Source: Kryptolebias marmoratus
Taxonomy: Eukaryota; Chordata; Actinopteri; Cyprinodontiformes; Rivulidae
Length of the DNA stretch: 64,000 nt
Direction of reading: 5' to 3'
Assembly (NCBI RefSeq): GCF_001649575.2
Contig: NC_051450.1
Location: 12,177,980-12,241,979, forward strand
Part shown: one piece after another, positions 23,841-36,700 of the stretch
Position numbering within the stretch: position 1 is the stretch's first letter
Layout of the letters: every line of letters starts with the position of its first letter
Program-made: the position numbers and the translations under genes
The notes under the pieces: model-generated
The model's database searches: none
What the model saw: only the letters and a program-made list of their open reading frames with translations
Told to the model about the DNA's origin: nothing

Positions 23841-26800
23841 AGTGTTGTACCAACCAACAAACCAAATAACAGCGAGTTTGGATAGATTTCAAATTCAGAC
23901 ATCCCATGTTGCACATGTTGCTGAGACTCTATTCAAAGGACACAACATCTCAGGTTGGTAACCTTATTTTGACCTGACAATAAAACTCAAAAACACCTTC
24001 GCCACTGATGTACGTAACCTTTCAAAAGCTTGTGCTTCTGCATGACCTTTCATTTAGCGTCCACTCACTGTATTAGTTTTGGTCTGTGCCCACATCACTC
24101 TTCGGTGTGGCTAATTCTTCTCACACTACTCTCTTTGGGTTATAAAAAAATGCCCTTATTGATTAAAAGGTGTTTTCAAACTTGGTTGCTCTTGTTTCTT
24201 CCCTCCTGAATAAATCGATGTTCTCATCTCAGTAGGACACTGAGGTGACAGTGAAACACAACCCAGTCAATTGGCCTCCCACTTGTTGACCAGCCATCAC
24301 CTCACTGAACCTGTCACAGGTGCTTGGATGTAGAGAAAAAAAGATGTGAAGACTGAAATAAAGTGGCATGGCTTTAAGTTCACTATAGCAAGGGGTTTAT
24401 TGCTACACATTCCCATAACAACAAGCCTAAGATCTCAAAACTTGTTTAGTTTTTCCTCAAACTTCTATTTTGTCTTTTAAATTTGAGTCCCTAATTATCC
24501 ATTACATTCTTATAAAGGGACCCAGCAGTGCAATGTGGCTTCTAAAATGTGGGTTGTGACTATTTTGTGTTCTGTTCTTGTTAATCTAAAGCATATTTAA
24601 GGGAGACAGGGGCCAGACAGGACACAGCACTGCGTCACCCAATGGGGTGCCTGTCTGTGGTAGCCACAGGGTCCAGTTGGGTGATTTATACCACAATAAC
24701 AATAGCTGTGATGGTAATATACTACAGGTAATTGAAAAGAAAATTGAATTAGTTTAACAGAGGTAGTGACAGTCACTGGATGTTCGACAAGAGCTTTACA
24801 ACTACAACATCACTCTGCTGCACTGGCTTTATTAAGTGTCTTGCTGCTGATTCTAATATCAGGCGACTAGGTAATTGCTGCCATATTTCATTTGGACTTA
24901 ACACACTCTGAAGCTGTTTCTCAAGCTATTGTGATACACATAGTGGCACTGATAACATTTTGTACAAGTTGTCTAGTTGTATAATGTGAGATAAAATCTT
25001 ATCTCTGTACCCCTTGTTTGCTGTGTGGAGGATCCCACCATATGCATGAACAAATATCGGAGCTGGAGTGGTGGCCCTCACTGAAAGCCAACACTTGCCT
25101 CAACTCCCCTCCAGCAATATCAAACGGCACCGGATGGCTGAAATGGCTGACTGGGCAACCCACGCAAAGACTGAAATTTTTTGTTGCAAATTAAAGAAAA
25201 ATACTTAAAATAAACTCGACATTGGAGAGGCTTGATTGTATTGGACAAAAATCTGTAATTTAATTCCATAAATTGTTTTCACAGTTACAATAAGCACACA
25301 GAAAGAACCATAGATGCCAAATACGAACAAATGCAAAAGTACTTGAGACAAAAAGCAACTGCAAAACTCCAAAAATCTTGCTAAGGCTCAAAACAACTTC
25401 AAAAAGACAGAAGAGAACATCAAGGACATAAAAAATGACTTCTAAGAGAAAAAAGTCATCCACTTAGGGCTCCCTCACACTGGATTATAACCCCATACAT
25501 TCTCCACAACTTACATAGCCTTGAAAAACGTGGCTGATTGTGGCATTTTTGGAAACCTTGTTCAGTGTGAAGGCAATCCTAACGCTGCTAAACTTTCACC
25601 AAATATGGTTTTTCATGCTATTTTCTTTGTCCCCAAGAGGCTCTCTTTTGCCGTTACCAAGTTGATCATGTCGGTGGCAAGTTCTCATAAAAATTTGATC
25701 ACAAATACCCACAATTGCACCACTCCCTGGGTTCCATCCTGGGATAACTCTCTCAGAGTGAGTCAGGATACAGCTGAAGATCATTCCACACTAACACAAC
25801 GATAATGTCATGATGGAGTCATAACTTAGGCATGAGGCCACCCTGACCAGTCCTGGTTCAAATTCCAAGCCAGTTTTTGTGGGTCCCAAGTCATAGATAT
25901 GTTGCTGACACTGCCATCACACTCCCCGGAATCCTGATATGCAACCAAGACAATGACAAACCACCGTGATCTCACTAACAAAGTGTTGTGCATGCTCAAA
26001 GCCATTGTAGACATGCCACACTTTATCATAAGTAACTGTGTTCTTAATATGCACCTGGAGACCTCACAAAGACGCTGCAAAGACCATTAATATTGTTGAG
26101 TGATTTTTTAAAACTTTGTAGCAGGATCTTTATCAATGTAAGAGGGGGATAAGAAAGAGTTGCACAAGCTGACTGTTTAAGAGACATGATTAATCTGAGA
26201 CACAAAAAACATAAAGATAACGCAACATTCAGATCAGTTCATAAAAGAAGAAAAAACAGCCAAAAAGATGCACAGCATCACTGACAAAAAGAAAAAAGAT
26301 TGACAACAAACAACTACGTATGACCTTAAAAAGAAAAAATGTCTGCAAAGGGGTGCAAAATGACTAGAAAGTCACTTAAAACAACTACAGAGATGTGCAA
26401 AATGGCTACAGATTACAAAATGTAGTAAAAGCTGCAGACTAAATGAAGTCACAGGCAAAACAAATAAAGAGAAGAACAAAGTGAAAATAATCAAAAAGAC
26501 AGGATTACAAAATAAATAACAGAGTAATTACCAGAAATTAGATACAAAACTACAGAAAAGTTTTGATCACAGTCCAAGGACCCATTTACAAATAGAAATA
26601 AAACATCTCTTTTTCTAATGGGGGCCTGTCCTAAATCTGAATTTAATGCTTTATAGGATTGAAAGGCCATCAACGATGTTGTTGGGAAACACTGAATGAG
26701 TGAGCTGGTATTTACTGCAGCCATCTCTAAGACAGACAAGCAATTACTAGGTAACAAAATTGATTAATTTGCATTTATTGTGACACAATTATGACTTTGA

Positions 26801-27439
26801 GTTCCCTTGTTTACTTGAATCAAGCAGCTTTGTTGATTCAGGAAACAGTGCAGTGCTGCGGATGTCATTCATTGGCTGCTGACATGGTGTTTGTCATTTA
26901 CTCACAGTGGTGTCACAACTTGTTTACTGGGCTTTACATACCCACTGTGATCATATGGGGCAGCATAGTATCAAACATTTGCTCTTTGACCCCAACTATT
27001 AGTAAACTCAGTGGAATACATAAGGGAACTATGTATTTTTTTAATAAAAAAAATCGGTTCACAGTCATGTCTTATTAGGTGAGTCAGTCAGAGTAATATA
27101 AAATAAGACTGCTTAAGTTCACATTAATTCAGTTTTTATGACTTGAGTATCCTTCAATAAGGATTTCTGCTGTGTGAAATGAAAGTGTGATATTATTGGC
27201 ATGCACACCTGCTGCTCAGTTATTGTAGCAATAGCAGTGAGTGTCGACAGCTTGAGTGAGAATATTACCTATGGGCTGCAAAATGTTGAGTTATAACAAC
27301 GCCTTTTTGGCTCAGACAAAATAAAAGTCTGCAGCTGCCAGAGAAAAAAGAGAGAAGGGATATGAAAATAGGAAATGCATTGCTTTCATTCACACAGTTA
27401 TTGCCTCACATGTGGAACATGGTAATATGAAATGTAGCT
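23841..27439. other. Non-coding stretch with one unassigned block
   Basis: Mostly AT-rich. The block 25500-26090 has more balanced composition and open frames on both strands (94 codons plus, 84 and 62 codons minus). None shows a recognisable domain, and they overlap in opposite directions. It could be a decayed transposon body or single-copy DNA. The segment 26200-26530 is A-rich with repeated 'acaaaa' and 'caaaatg' words. I see no gene. Confidence 0.4.
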
Positions 27440-28330
27440 GAAACAGCTGGGTCGCAGTCGTTTTTTTTTTTTTTGCCTTGCATCTTGAATATATTCATGG
27501 TCTGGCTATAAGATGCTAATCTCCCCCTTCTCCGTTTCCTTCCATCCTCCGCGTGTTGTGTTCAAGCAGTGGTGAGGCTGATCAGCATGGACAGTTTTGT
27601 CTGAGGGGACACGGGAGAGGAGGCAGGACTGACACAACTGTGGCCTCCTGCTGAGAAAAGAGAGCAGGTGAAGCAGGAGGAGAGGGCAGTGAGTAGATGA
27701 ATAGACTAATCTGGTTTGCTACCTTGGCCAAATGTATTCCAAACCCTCCTCTGTGCTCCTCTGTGCTGGCTCACAGTGGGATGATGCTAAAATGTTTGGG
27801 CAGGAAGAGACCCAACTGGGTGGGAACCTGCCTTGAGGAAGTTCAACACTACTCCACTATCCTCCCTGGCACTTTGCAGAATCCTGTAATATGCATTTAA
27901 AACCTTTTCTCCACTCCCATGCTGCATTAAAATCTAAATTCAAATCAGAGGTTTCAGAAACAACTAATAACGCGCTGATAGGAATATACTGCTCATTTAA
28001 ATTGAAATTGAGAGATCTTGTCTCATTGGACTTGGAACCAAAAGTAAAGATCAATTTAAAATGGCAAAATGACTGAGCTCCCCAAGCTGCCTGTTTAAGA
28101 AGTAAGTAATAGATCTCTGATCATAGGCCATTACAGGCTGGTCAGGCTGAAACCAGGGCTGCCTGTGGAATACAGAGAGCACTCCTTGACTTTTACATCA
28201 AAAAGACGCTACATAAAAAAGTCCTCAGAGCCGTGGGCTCCCCGATCTCTGGGGCTGCTTGGCAGGAGGAGCACAGACGAGTTTTTGGTCTCATCTTTCT
28301 CTCCCTTGGCTTTATTATTGGGGGCAGGAT
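27440..28330. promoter_or_regulatory. Candidate conserved noncoding cluster
   Basis: The block is less AT-biased than its flanks and contains no family A or B sequence. The part 27890-28080 ('ctaataacgcgctgatagga', 'tgctcatttaaattgaaatt') and the part 28120-28260 look like constrained non-coding DNA: balanced, non-repetitive and with short palindromes. Chance frames of 60-67 codons occur on both strands over the same bases, which argues against a single coding exon. The enhancer role is inference. Confidence 0.25.
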
Positions 28331-29939
28331 TCTGATTCAGAGAGTTCAGCGATGCTAATCACACAGACAGAAAAGTTAAAAATATTATACTTTAGAAACA
28401 TGCAGTTTGGAAGACTAATGTTGGGTCAAACATTCTTGATTTAACAGACAATTACTGATTTAAGTAAGCTGTAAAATATTTTAGGCTCATGTTAAGTGTT
28501 TCAAATCCCAAGAGAGCCAAATTTGATGGAGGTATTTTTTTTAATGTTTGCTTCTGTCTTCGTACTCTCAGTATCCCAAAAGTCCTCTGAGGTGAATTTT
28601 ATTTTTTTCAACTGAACATTTTGATCCAATCTTAGACATCATTTACATATTCCAAAAGTTAGCAAAAAGAAGTAAATAAATTTGCATGCTTTTATACTCT
28701 TGCTTGAAATAAACTGTAGGCTCATCCAAACAAAAAAACTGCTAATCTCTTAATTTTTTTTTAGAAATGTGTGAAAAAATGATGAAAAACATTTTGGATT
28801 CAAGTTTGTTTCATGTCTCAGTTTGAGTGATGTTACAGCCTCCTCATCGCTCCACACAGATCTGATGTGTTCATCTGCTACTGATTTTTTTTTCCCTTCT
28901 TTGTGATTTATTTGCTATTTTTGTTTCCTTTGCTTTTTGTCACTGCTAGATTTTATAAATTTTTCAATCAATTCTTGTTTAGATTCCCAAAGTCACCACT
29001 TAGAACAACTATGAAAATGTAACTGATGTTTTTTATTTATTTATTATGAATTAAAATGCATTATTAACAATAATGCAAGATATGTTTTATCTTCATCTGT
29101 TGTTTTTCCTTTGTTCTGATTAAAATTTCCTATCAATATGTGAGTATTGTCACCACCATCTTTCTTTAAAATTATCAAATAAAAATTAAAAAAAATATAT
29201 ATTCTGATAAAAACTTTACATATTTGTGATTTAAATGTAATTTGGAAATTGAGTGCTAAAAACACTCATAGATTTGAAGTCATTTTGACCCAATAGTTGA
29301 ACCACATGTCCTAAAACTGCCTTATATTTTTTTTCTGGGATTTGTAACAGAACGTGTTGTGGAAATGACCAACAGTTTGCAGTGTTTTAAAAAAGGTCTA
29401 CCGAAACAAATTTGAAAACGAGTCTCACAAAGTAAAGAAAAAAAAACAATCCATGACCTGTCAAGTTAATAAAACAATCAAATCTGGGCTGCGAAGGAGA
29501 AACTGAGTTCAGCCAGACCCAATTGTTTTAATTATACAGACGTCTCATCATGTTGGGCTGCAATAAAAAGTCGGTGTGTGTGAGATGAAAATTCATATGA
29601 GCTGATGCAAATGAAGACCTTTTTGATCTGACAGTCAAAATTGATGGGTGGGTTCTTAGATCACTTCTACAGTGAGATGAGAGAAAAGAAATTTGAATTT
29701 CAAATTCTCGTCTTATTACATTGTGCATGTGTGTGAGAGTGTGTATCACAGGTACACAGGAGTGCTGAGAGTGGACATATAGAGAATATAGTTTACTTTG
29801 GCTAAATTGCTCTCTTGAGTCATTTCATACAGAAATATCAGAGAATATCATTGTGCAATAGCAACTGCTCATCCCAGCTCCTCCACAATATACACAATAT
29901 TCTTGATAACGGTATTTATGCCCATGCAGCTCCCCCCAG
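28331..29939. other. Non-coding AT-rich stretch
   Basis: T-rich DNA with low-complexity pieces near 28540-28560, 28750-28765 and 29185-29200. An octamer-type word ATGCAAAT lies at 29605-29612. No gene or repeat family was recognised. Confidence 0.5.
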
Positions 29940-30320
29940 GTCAACCATAAAGGTTTGAACCTTAAGCGCTGGCATATTTTGCATCAAAATGTCTCTTCTG
30001 CTGTGTTTCTGCATTAATAAACATAAAAAGGGCCTGTGTTTATATACCATCACCTTTAGTGAGTTCTTATTGATCATAGTTGACAGCTACACATGTTGGA
30101 TAAAGAGAAACATCATGATGATGTATTTTTGTTGCATTATTTATCATGGCTGGCCTGGTAGGGCGACACTCCCCGAGGTAATATGTCTCCTGATACATTA
30201 TATCAGACAAATCTCTGGCTCACTCTGGAGAGTTTCCGCCTCAGAGTTTTATAATACGCTCATTTGCTGTTATATAACATTTATGTTTTGGGTCCGGGCA
30301 GTCACTTTGTGAGCGCTGGT
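29940..30320. promoter_or_regulatory. Candidate conserved noncoding block
   Basis: Non-repetitive DNA with TTTATAT/TTATAA words, 'gttgacagctacacatgttg' and 'ctggctcactctggagagtt'. A 107-codon frame (29989-30312) crosses it but is rich in Cys/Ile/Tyr/Phe, has no domain and looks like an AT-driven frame. Regulatory function is a guess from texture. Confidence 0.2.
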
Positions 30321-30919
30321 TTCGAGTTTGAAACAGAAAGGTCATTGCAACTAATTAACTGCTGCTAATTTTAAGTTTTACTTATTGACAAGTGCTAGGG
30401 TACACTTTTGTAATTGTTTATTGTGACTTTTCCAAATGTTTCATATGCAAAAAATAGTTGTGGGAGTTCAGGTTAAATAGAAAACAAAACTCTACTCATA
30501 TTCCTTAAAAATTAGAACCTGGATGAAATTATAGTCTTAAAAAAGAACACAAATGAATAGTCCTTAAACAGGTTTTTGTATATTTGCCTATATATACATA
30601 TACTGAATAACCTTTACAGTCAATTCAATCCAATATAGTAACCACAACTAATCAACCCTAGGAAATGAAAACTTTAATAATGCTGTCAAATTTTACAGAT
30701 ATTGAGGTAGAATTTGATGTTGAGAGTCATCCCCCTAAGGGCTAACAGATTGGCTAAATCTTGCATTATTGCATGTGACTGTGCTTGTTGTTTTGAACTT
30801 TTGACCAAGAAAGCTAAAACTTCATCATTTTTCAAGATACATTTAATTTAGTTTATAACATGAAAGGTGCAGAAAAGGATGCATTTCTTCAAGAAATGCT
30901 AGGACTTTAGTTAGGAACG

Positions 30920-31480
30920 GTTTTGAATTATAGAGGCTTTACAATAAAATTAAAAGTCTGTATCAATCTGCGAGAAATACTAAAAGTAAAAAAGCTCCAA
31001 TATTTGAGTGTTGTTTTGGATTCTCAACTAAAATGTTTGGCTCATATTTGTAAAGTGTCCAGAACTAAGCTTGATTGCTTTTGTCTCATAAGATCGTGTT
31101 TAGATGTAAAGTATTTGATAGCACCTTTCCTTTAAAAAATACATTAATAATATATTTACAATTGGAAGCATTTTTAACACAAGACCAATTACCACAAGTG
31201 AACATGTTCCATTGGATAGAATCATCTAACAACCAACACTCATGTCCCTTGGGAGACTAAAAATACAAACAATAAATGTTATTCATTTTGTCACCACAAA
31301 TCAAATCGACAATGACTATTTAAAGCCTTTACTGCGTCCCTGTTTGGTGTCAAGAAACCCATTCTGTTTAAAATCCTGTGATGTCATTGTAAAAACAAGC
31401 TTTTAAAATTTTAGATTGAAAGCCAATAAAACAGTTTCACTGATCCATTAATCACATAAATATGCTGAATACTGAATCGT
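30920..31480 (+). mobile_element. Decayed LINE fragment (reverse-transcriptase C-terminal region)
   Basis: The plus-strand frame at 30923-31135 encodes 'VKKLQYLSVVLDSQLKCLAH' followed by 'SRTKLDCFCLIRSCLD'. This closely resembles the post-catalytic region of vertebrate non-LTR reverse transcriptases, where the pattern is YLGVxLDSxLxFxxHI followed by a basic, RIRxYL-like helix. After a stop at 31133-31135, a further stretch near 31380-31470 reads like 'KQAFKILD.KPI', another conserved LINE segment, interrupted by stops. The catalytic motif lies upstream and is missing. The relic is broken by stops and cannot act. The LINE clade is not determined. Confidence 0.6.
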
Positions 31481-31520
31481 ATTACTTGTTCTGCCATCAA
31501 AACGTGGAGGCATCAGGACA

Positions 31521-31700
31521 TTATTGAGCTACTGTATCTGCCACAGGGTGTTGGCAGGGGATCATTAGGGTCTTTTGGGTTTGGAGTTGGAGCTTCTGCA
31601 GATCCTGCTCGAGAACCTGCTGAGCCTCATTGTTGTCTTGCTGTGCCTTTTTCCATGAGTGGTTTTGGCTGATTGTTCTTCCACAGTGCTCAGATAGGTG
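31521..31700 (-). other. Weak candidate coding segment, Gln-rich helical
   Basis: On the minus strand an open frame without a start runs 59 codons from just after a TAA (31701-31703) to TAA at 31521-31523. Its residues are strongly helix-forming and Gln/Glu/Leu-rich, with a central run 'AQQDNNEAQQVLEQDLQKLQ', and codons are dominated by CAG/CAA/CTC/GAG. A splice-acceptor-like 'cttgttgcag' lies just upstream on that strand, but the frame it would open directly hits a stop. A second frame is also open there. It could be a terminal exon, a transposon piece or chance. Confidence 0.18.
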
Positions 31701-31740
31701 TTACTCTGCACTGCAACAAGACGAGCTGTAGTTTATTACA

Positions 31741-32089
31741 AACTATGTACTTTTGACTTGTTTCAGTTAGTTTTTAAACAGAATAAAAACAAGTAGTTGT
31801 CAGGTCTTAAATTGAAAGGTCCAGCTGTTAATTGTCTTCATTATAATTGGAACCTAACTTCCATAAAGACTGGTAAAAATCTCAGTGAATAATGTCAACT
31901 GCAATGACATTATTGCATCTGTGCCAAATTTAAATCATAGCACCTCTATTTGCTTATATAAAATAAAACGCTTGCTGTTTCTAGAAAACGGAATGACATT
32001 CTGCATGTTTTATAAGAAGTGTATTATTTAATGTAATCAATTACAAAGCACCAAACACGATTATTGCGTAATTATTAAATCATTAACGT
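31741..32089. other. Non-coding stretch, nothing recognised
   Basis: AT-rich, with frequent ATTA words. No coding or repeat signal was found. Confidence 0.45.
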
Positions 32090-32500
32090 GTTTTTAATTT
32101 TTAACATAGCTACTTTCCCTCTATGTAAACAACTTAATGGGTTTTATTCAGATAATCAGAGGAGGACAATAATGAGATTATTGCCTGTAAACACAGATAT
32201 AGTGCTAATGACATGCTCGGCCCCGGTAGTCTGATACGGCTCTGATTAGCTGCTGCGGATCCACGTGAAGATGGAGTGTTTGATTTCCCTCAAGTGACTA
32301 GAAAGAGTTCATGTCTGGAATTTGGCTGTGAGAGAAGTAGAGGCAGAGGAGACGGGAGTGATTTTAGCGCCTGGAGATGATTGAAGTGTGTTAAGCAGTT
32401 GCGAGCAGTCTTAGGAGTTGTTGGAAAAACAGGGAGATTGCTGCCAGAGCACCTACTGAGCAGAGGGCTCCCATAGGAGACATCATCTGTTTGCGTGTCA
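32090..32500. promoter_or_regulatory. Candidate conserved noncoding block
   Basis: A non-repetitive block with several homeodomain-type and SOX-type words ('caataatgagattattgcct', 'ctgattagctgctgcggatc'), bounded by AT-rich DNA. The GC-rich islet 'ctcggccccggtagtctgat' (32217-32236) is unusual locally. There is no open frame of note. An enhancer reading is inference. Confidence 0.3.
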
Positions 32501-33719
32501 AGCTCATTTGTTCTGACTCATTTGTACAGACTCAACACATCCACAAGAGCAAAATATCAGGATTTCTTCCCTTTGGACTCAGGATAATATTTTCTTTTTG
32601 TTCTCATTTAGTGTTTTCCTTCTTTTGAAGGGTGTGTTCACACTTTCTCACAATTCTTTTAACACATGTCTCCGTGTGCTAACATGACGTTTTGAGCCTG
32701 TCGTAATTGATAATTGCTCATTTATTTCACTTGCTTGCGTAAAGCACATAAAATGAACCCTTTGTTCAAGGTACAACAAAAACCATCAGCTAGTTGTTTA
32801 AATTTTCTTTCACAGTCACAGTACGCACAGGTATATTACTAAAACCTGAGGTACAGAGGAAATTAGAAAAGCCCTTTGAGATGGTATCTGCAATATCAAG
32901 ATGACTCATTTTTGTACAAAAGTACAATTTATTTCAGAACGTGTGAAATATTTGTTCGTGAAGACTGAAGCACTTGCATGTGAAGACTTTTTCATGTTAA
33001 GAAAAATCTGAATTTAATGAGCTAATGACTCTCACAACAATGTAGGTGTCTGGTATCTGGCATCAAGCTATTTTCTTTTTCCACATCAGAGTGACAAATT
33101 TATCATTGTGCCCTTTTCATATTGATTGAAAAATGATGGCTTAATTATGCTAAATCCGTTTTTGCCTTGCAATTTCCCTCTCTCTGGAGGATAGTAATTA
33201 ATCCATTACAAACAACACCTGTTGTACAGTATGGGGATGAAGACACCTCAGCAGTAAACCTTACAATGGTGCTGACAGAGCCACAGTTCTTCAGACGCGC
33301 AATTAGGTTTTCCAGATTGATTTTCTTTTCATGAATCATTACCACAGCAGAGGGGAAAAGTCAAAACCACAACCACTCAGTATGTGTTTTCCATCCTCTG
33401 GTCAATTTCTGGACAATTTTGTCTGAACACTTATTTGTTTTCACCTGCTACAGCACTGAAGAAGTTATTCCAAACTGACATAAAACTTGTTTTGTCCTGA
33501 ACCCTCTCATGTATCAACGACATAGTATCACTTCTCAACAACTGTACCAGTTTGGAGTTGTGCATTTGCTCCTGTGTGGAAGATTTGTTCTTTAAAAACA
33601 AGCTCATCCATGGATCTGAATAAATAAATATGCACTTTTTTTCATTTCTCCATAAAAATGAACTCCAGAGATGAGAGAGAGACCACATTGACTTTATCTC
33701 AACAATTCTCACCACAAGT
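32501..33719. other. Non-coding stretch, nothing recognised
   Basis: A 99-codon minus-strand frame (33431-33730) adjoins the LINE relic that follows, but has no reverse-transcriptase motif I can recognise. The rest is AT-rich. Confidence 0.4.
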
Positions 33720-34230
33720 TGAAGGGTCATCCTGTTGTTCCTGAACTTTCCATACCAAGAAGGGATACAGCTGATCAGTATGTTCTCACTGGTGCCCCAG
33801 TAAAAAGTAGTGAAAATGGAGGTATTTCTTCTTCACTTCATTCTCCCAACAACATGGATTCTCTGCTCCTCTTCCTTGGCCAGGTGGTTTTGAGAATGCA
33901 GGAGAGTTCCTCAGTGATGTGAACTCCCAAACCTCATGTGCTCTTGACCCTCTTCACTGAAGTGCCATTGATTCTTTTCTTTGATTTTTTTTTAATCCAC
34001 ATTCAACTCTTTGCTTTTGTTGACATTAAAAGACAGATTTTTGTCTCCACACCATCTCACTAACTGTTCCACCAAACACCTAATTACGTTTCATCACCAC
34101 CACTAACTGTCAGCAACAAACTTAATGGGTTGATCTATGCTAAATTTACAAGTACAGTCATGAGTCAGCAAAATAGACGAATGGATTAAGCACACATCCT
34201 TGAGGGATGTCGGTTTTCAACAAATTTCTT
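33720..34230 (-). mobile_element. Decayed LINE relic, antisense
   Basis: The plus strand reads like the antisense of a vertebrate LINE reverse-transcriptase domain. Segments such as 'gttcctcagtgatgtgaact', 'gtgctcttgaccctcttcac', 'ttgttgacattaaaagacag', 'gtcagcaacaaacttaatgg', 'acagtcatgagtcagcaaaa' and 'agcacacatccttgaggg' occur in the order expected from fish LINE antisense sequence. The last two flank the region that would encode the FADD catalytic motif. Many substitutions and indels break the frame. The copy is old and cannot be functional. Confidence 0.5.
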
Positions 34231-34275
34231 TAAAGCTGTTCCTTAATGTAAATTGCAGTGTTGATATACTGTACT

Positions 34276-34297
34276 TTACATTACATTACATTACATT
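34276..34297. repeat. (TTACA)4 short tandem repeat
   Basis: Four TTACA units plus TT. Confidence 0.9.
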
Positions 34298-36279
34298 GAG
34301 AACGCTCCCTGCAAATGTTAATTTAGATTTTTTCAGGCATCATATCTGAGCAGGTTTTACAAAAAATGCAAAATTTTCAAAAAGTTCAATTTGACTTTTT
34401 AAAAGGATTTGTGTTAGCAAACTTCTAAAAATGGGAAGTATTCCAGCAACCACCCATCCATCCGTTTTCTTTTACCCTCTTCGACTTTACAGCAATCAGT
34501 ATGTTCTATTTTGTTTTTTGTTTTTTACGAGCATTCATGATACCATTATCATTATGCCGTTTGCAGCCATGTAGCCTGATGTCATGACATTTTCCCATCT
34601 GTGACTTTCTGTCAGGACTGTGCATGGACACATCAAACAAGATAAACCCCATCCAAATGGAACAAATAAATCCTTGGTCCATCTGACCAAATAAGTGTGT
34701 TACCAATGTTTATCTGACTTCTGCCTGTAGTCTTTAGCAAAGTTTTACAAGGAAATATAAACTTTTTTATCATTACAAACTTTTCATTTTATTGCCTGAA
34801 CTGTCACTGAAATTCTAATTTCCATTTATCATCTTAGTGTCAATTGGTTTGCCAGATCTGGATTGTGCTAGTGGTGTTTTATTTTTTAGGAAATTTCAAA
34901 TGATTGTGATTTGTTTTAAAATTATTATTTAGTATCTTGGCCTGTTTAACTTCCTCTTTACAACTGAAACACTTTTTCTACTCATTTTTTAGCCTCATGC
35001 AGGCTCACATACAGATTTCTCAGTTTTTCTTTATAATGCAGACATGCATACAGATACGGCTTATTGTCCCAAAAAAATGTTCTGATATTCACGAATCATT
35101 TTGTTAATTTGTGCCAATTTCTGCAAACACGCTAACAATAATTTTAAGGTGTTTCACCACAGTGAAAAAAAGTGCTGCACTGAATTGCAATATCGTGTTA
35201 TATGGCATGTATTTTGGATTGTTAATAAGATTCAGTTGCATTTTTTTCCCATTATTTTATTTTTTTCTCTAACTGTGGGCTGCCTCTGTAGTGACTTTAT
35301 TGACACTTCATAAAAGTACTTTAAACCCAGAATTGAACAATTTAACTTTTAACTAAAAAGTCAGAAAACGAATGTCCTGAAAAGGCATTTTTTTTCTGTA
35401 AGAATTCCTCAAATAAATTCAGATTGAAAAAGCAGCTGCACAGAAGTAATTTGAAGTTCTTCCAGTGAATATCCCTCATCTGCTTGACTGTAATTACTGT
35501 GAGACTTTCTGTGCTAAAAGCAGTTTTAACAATGCCTGTCAAAACTTTTACATTTGATTGAGTTTCATATTCAGATGACACAGTGAAATTCCAAATGCTT
35601 CTCAATTCTCAGAAAATCATCCTGGATTACTGTCAAAGTCAATTTTTTTTATAATTTACGATTCATTTCCAGTGGATCAGCTCAGTAAAGTCGTACTGAC
35701 ATCCCACATTATGGCACACAACAAATGTCTCTCTCCTCCTTTTTCTGGCATACAAAAGCAGTGTTGAAACTTCCGCTTGGAAATTAGGATGCAGATAATA
35801 TAAAGATGTCTGAGAGTCCTTTGAGTTGAGACACTCTGTCTTTTTATAATGCCATCATCAGTCATTGATGTGGTGGTTTGAAATGCTTTACACCATTCAC
35901 ATCCTTAGTTCATTCTTGAGCTCATGTAGGAGAGGAGTGGCTGCAAAGATTTAGGGATTGCAGCTCCACAATTCAGTGGTAAGCCAAAAAAAAGCAATAA
36001 TTTAGTAAAAATAAGAATTTGTTTTTGATAATAAAAGCAAAAAAAGCTTTATTAGTTTTCCCACAGTCACTTCCTGGAACAGAGATTGTGGCTTGATGTT
36101 ATTCAGCCTGTAGTCTCTTATAATATGATTATGATTCCAGGTGATGCATATTTCTAGAACTTATAATTATTTTTATCTGTATTTGCATGAACTTCTCTAA
36201 GCAACTATGTTGGGCTCAGGAAATTGAAAAAAAAAGACTGTAAAGTTAAAAGAAAATAAGATAGTGGTGTTTAATCAAT
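34298..36279. other. Non-coding stretch, nothing firm
   Basis: AT-rich. The part near 34560-34720 ('ttggtccatctgaccaaata') resembles phrases seen in fish DNA transposons, but I could not place it. Frames of 62-87 codons lack motifs. Confidence 0.4.
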
Positions 36280-36700
36280 TTACTGTGAGTTTCAAAAGTA
36301 TTCGACCCCTTGGTAAAATCGTTTATTACTATGCCTTCCAACCTGGATTTAATCAGTTTTATTGGATTTGATTTGATTATAAATAACAATTCCATAAAAA
36401 TACTACACGTTAAGGAAGTTACATAGCAAAATAAAAAAATACTTATTTTAAATAACTCTAAGAAAAATAAATTGAAAAGTTAAATGTAAATACCCCACTT
36501 TTTACTTTTGGTAATGGAAAGTCATGGTTTGGGCATCAAAACATGGGGAATGACTACATATTTGTGAACAATTTTTGAATTTTAATTTTTGGCAATAACT
36601 CAGTCAGTTTCAGCAAGGCCTAGGTAAGACACATCCTCAACACATACAACAAGCACCAAAAGATCATGTAAGAACTTCGTTTAAAACTTTGGCAAGCAAG
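36280..36700 (+). mobile_element. Possible Tc1/mariner-like DNA transposon relic
   Basis: It starts with 'gagtttcaaaagtattcgac' and 'cccttgg'. This resembles the terminal sequence of a widespread fish Tc1/mariner-type family (pattern CAAAAGTATTC..CCCCTT). Further in, 'aacctggatttaatcagttt' and 'gtttgggcatcaaaacatgg' fit such an element but are heavily diverged. No transposase frame survives and the right terminus was not found. Confidence 0.35.

Noticed and set aside
25830..25880. tRNA-like B-box phrase 'ggttcaaattcc'
   Set aside because: No A box at the right spacing and no acceptor or anticodon stem pairing could be drawn.
25500..26090. Possible gene or transposase remnant with frames on both strands
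   Set aside because: No motif could be recognised and the frames overlap in opposite directions. It is kept as an unassigned block.
34500..34740. Possible hAT or Tc1 fragment ('ttggtccatctgaccaaata')
   Set aside because: One suggestive phrase only; no termini, no transposase motif and no second copy in the window.
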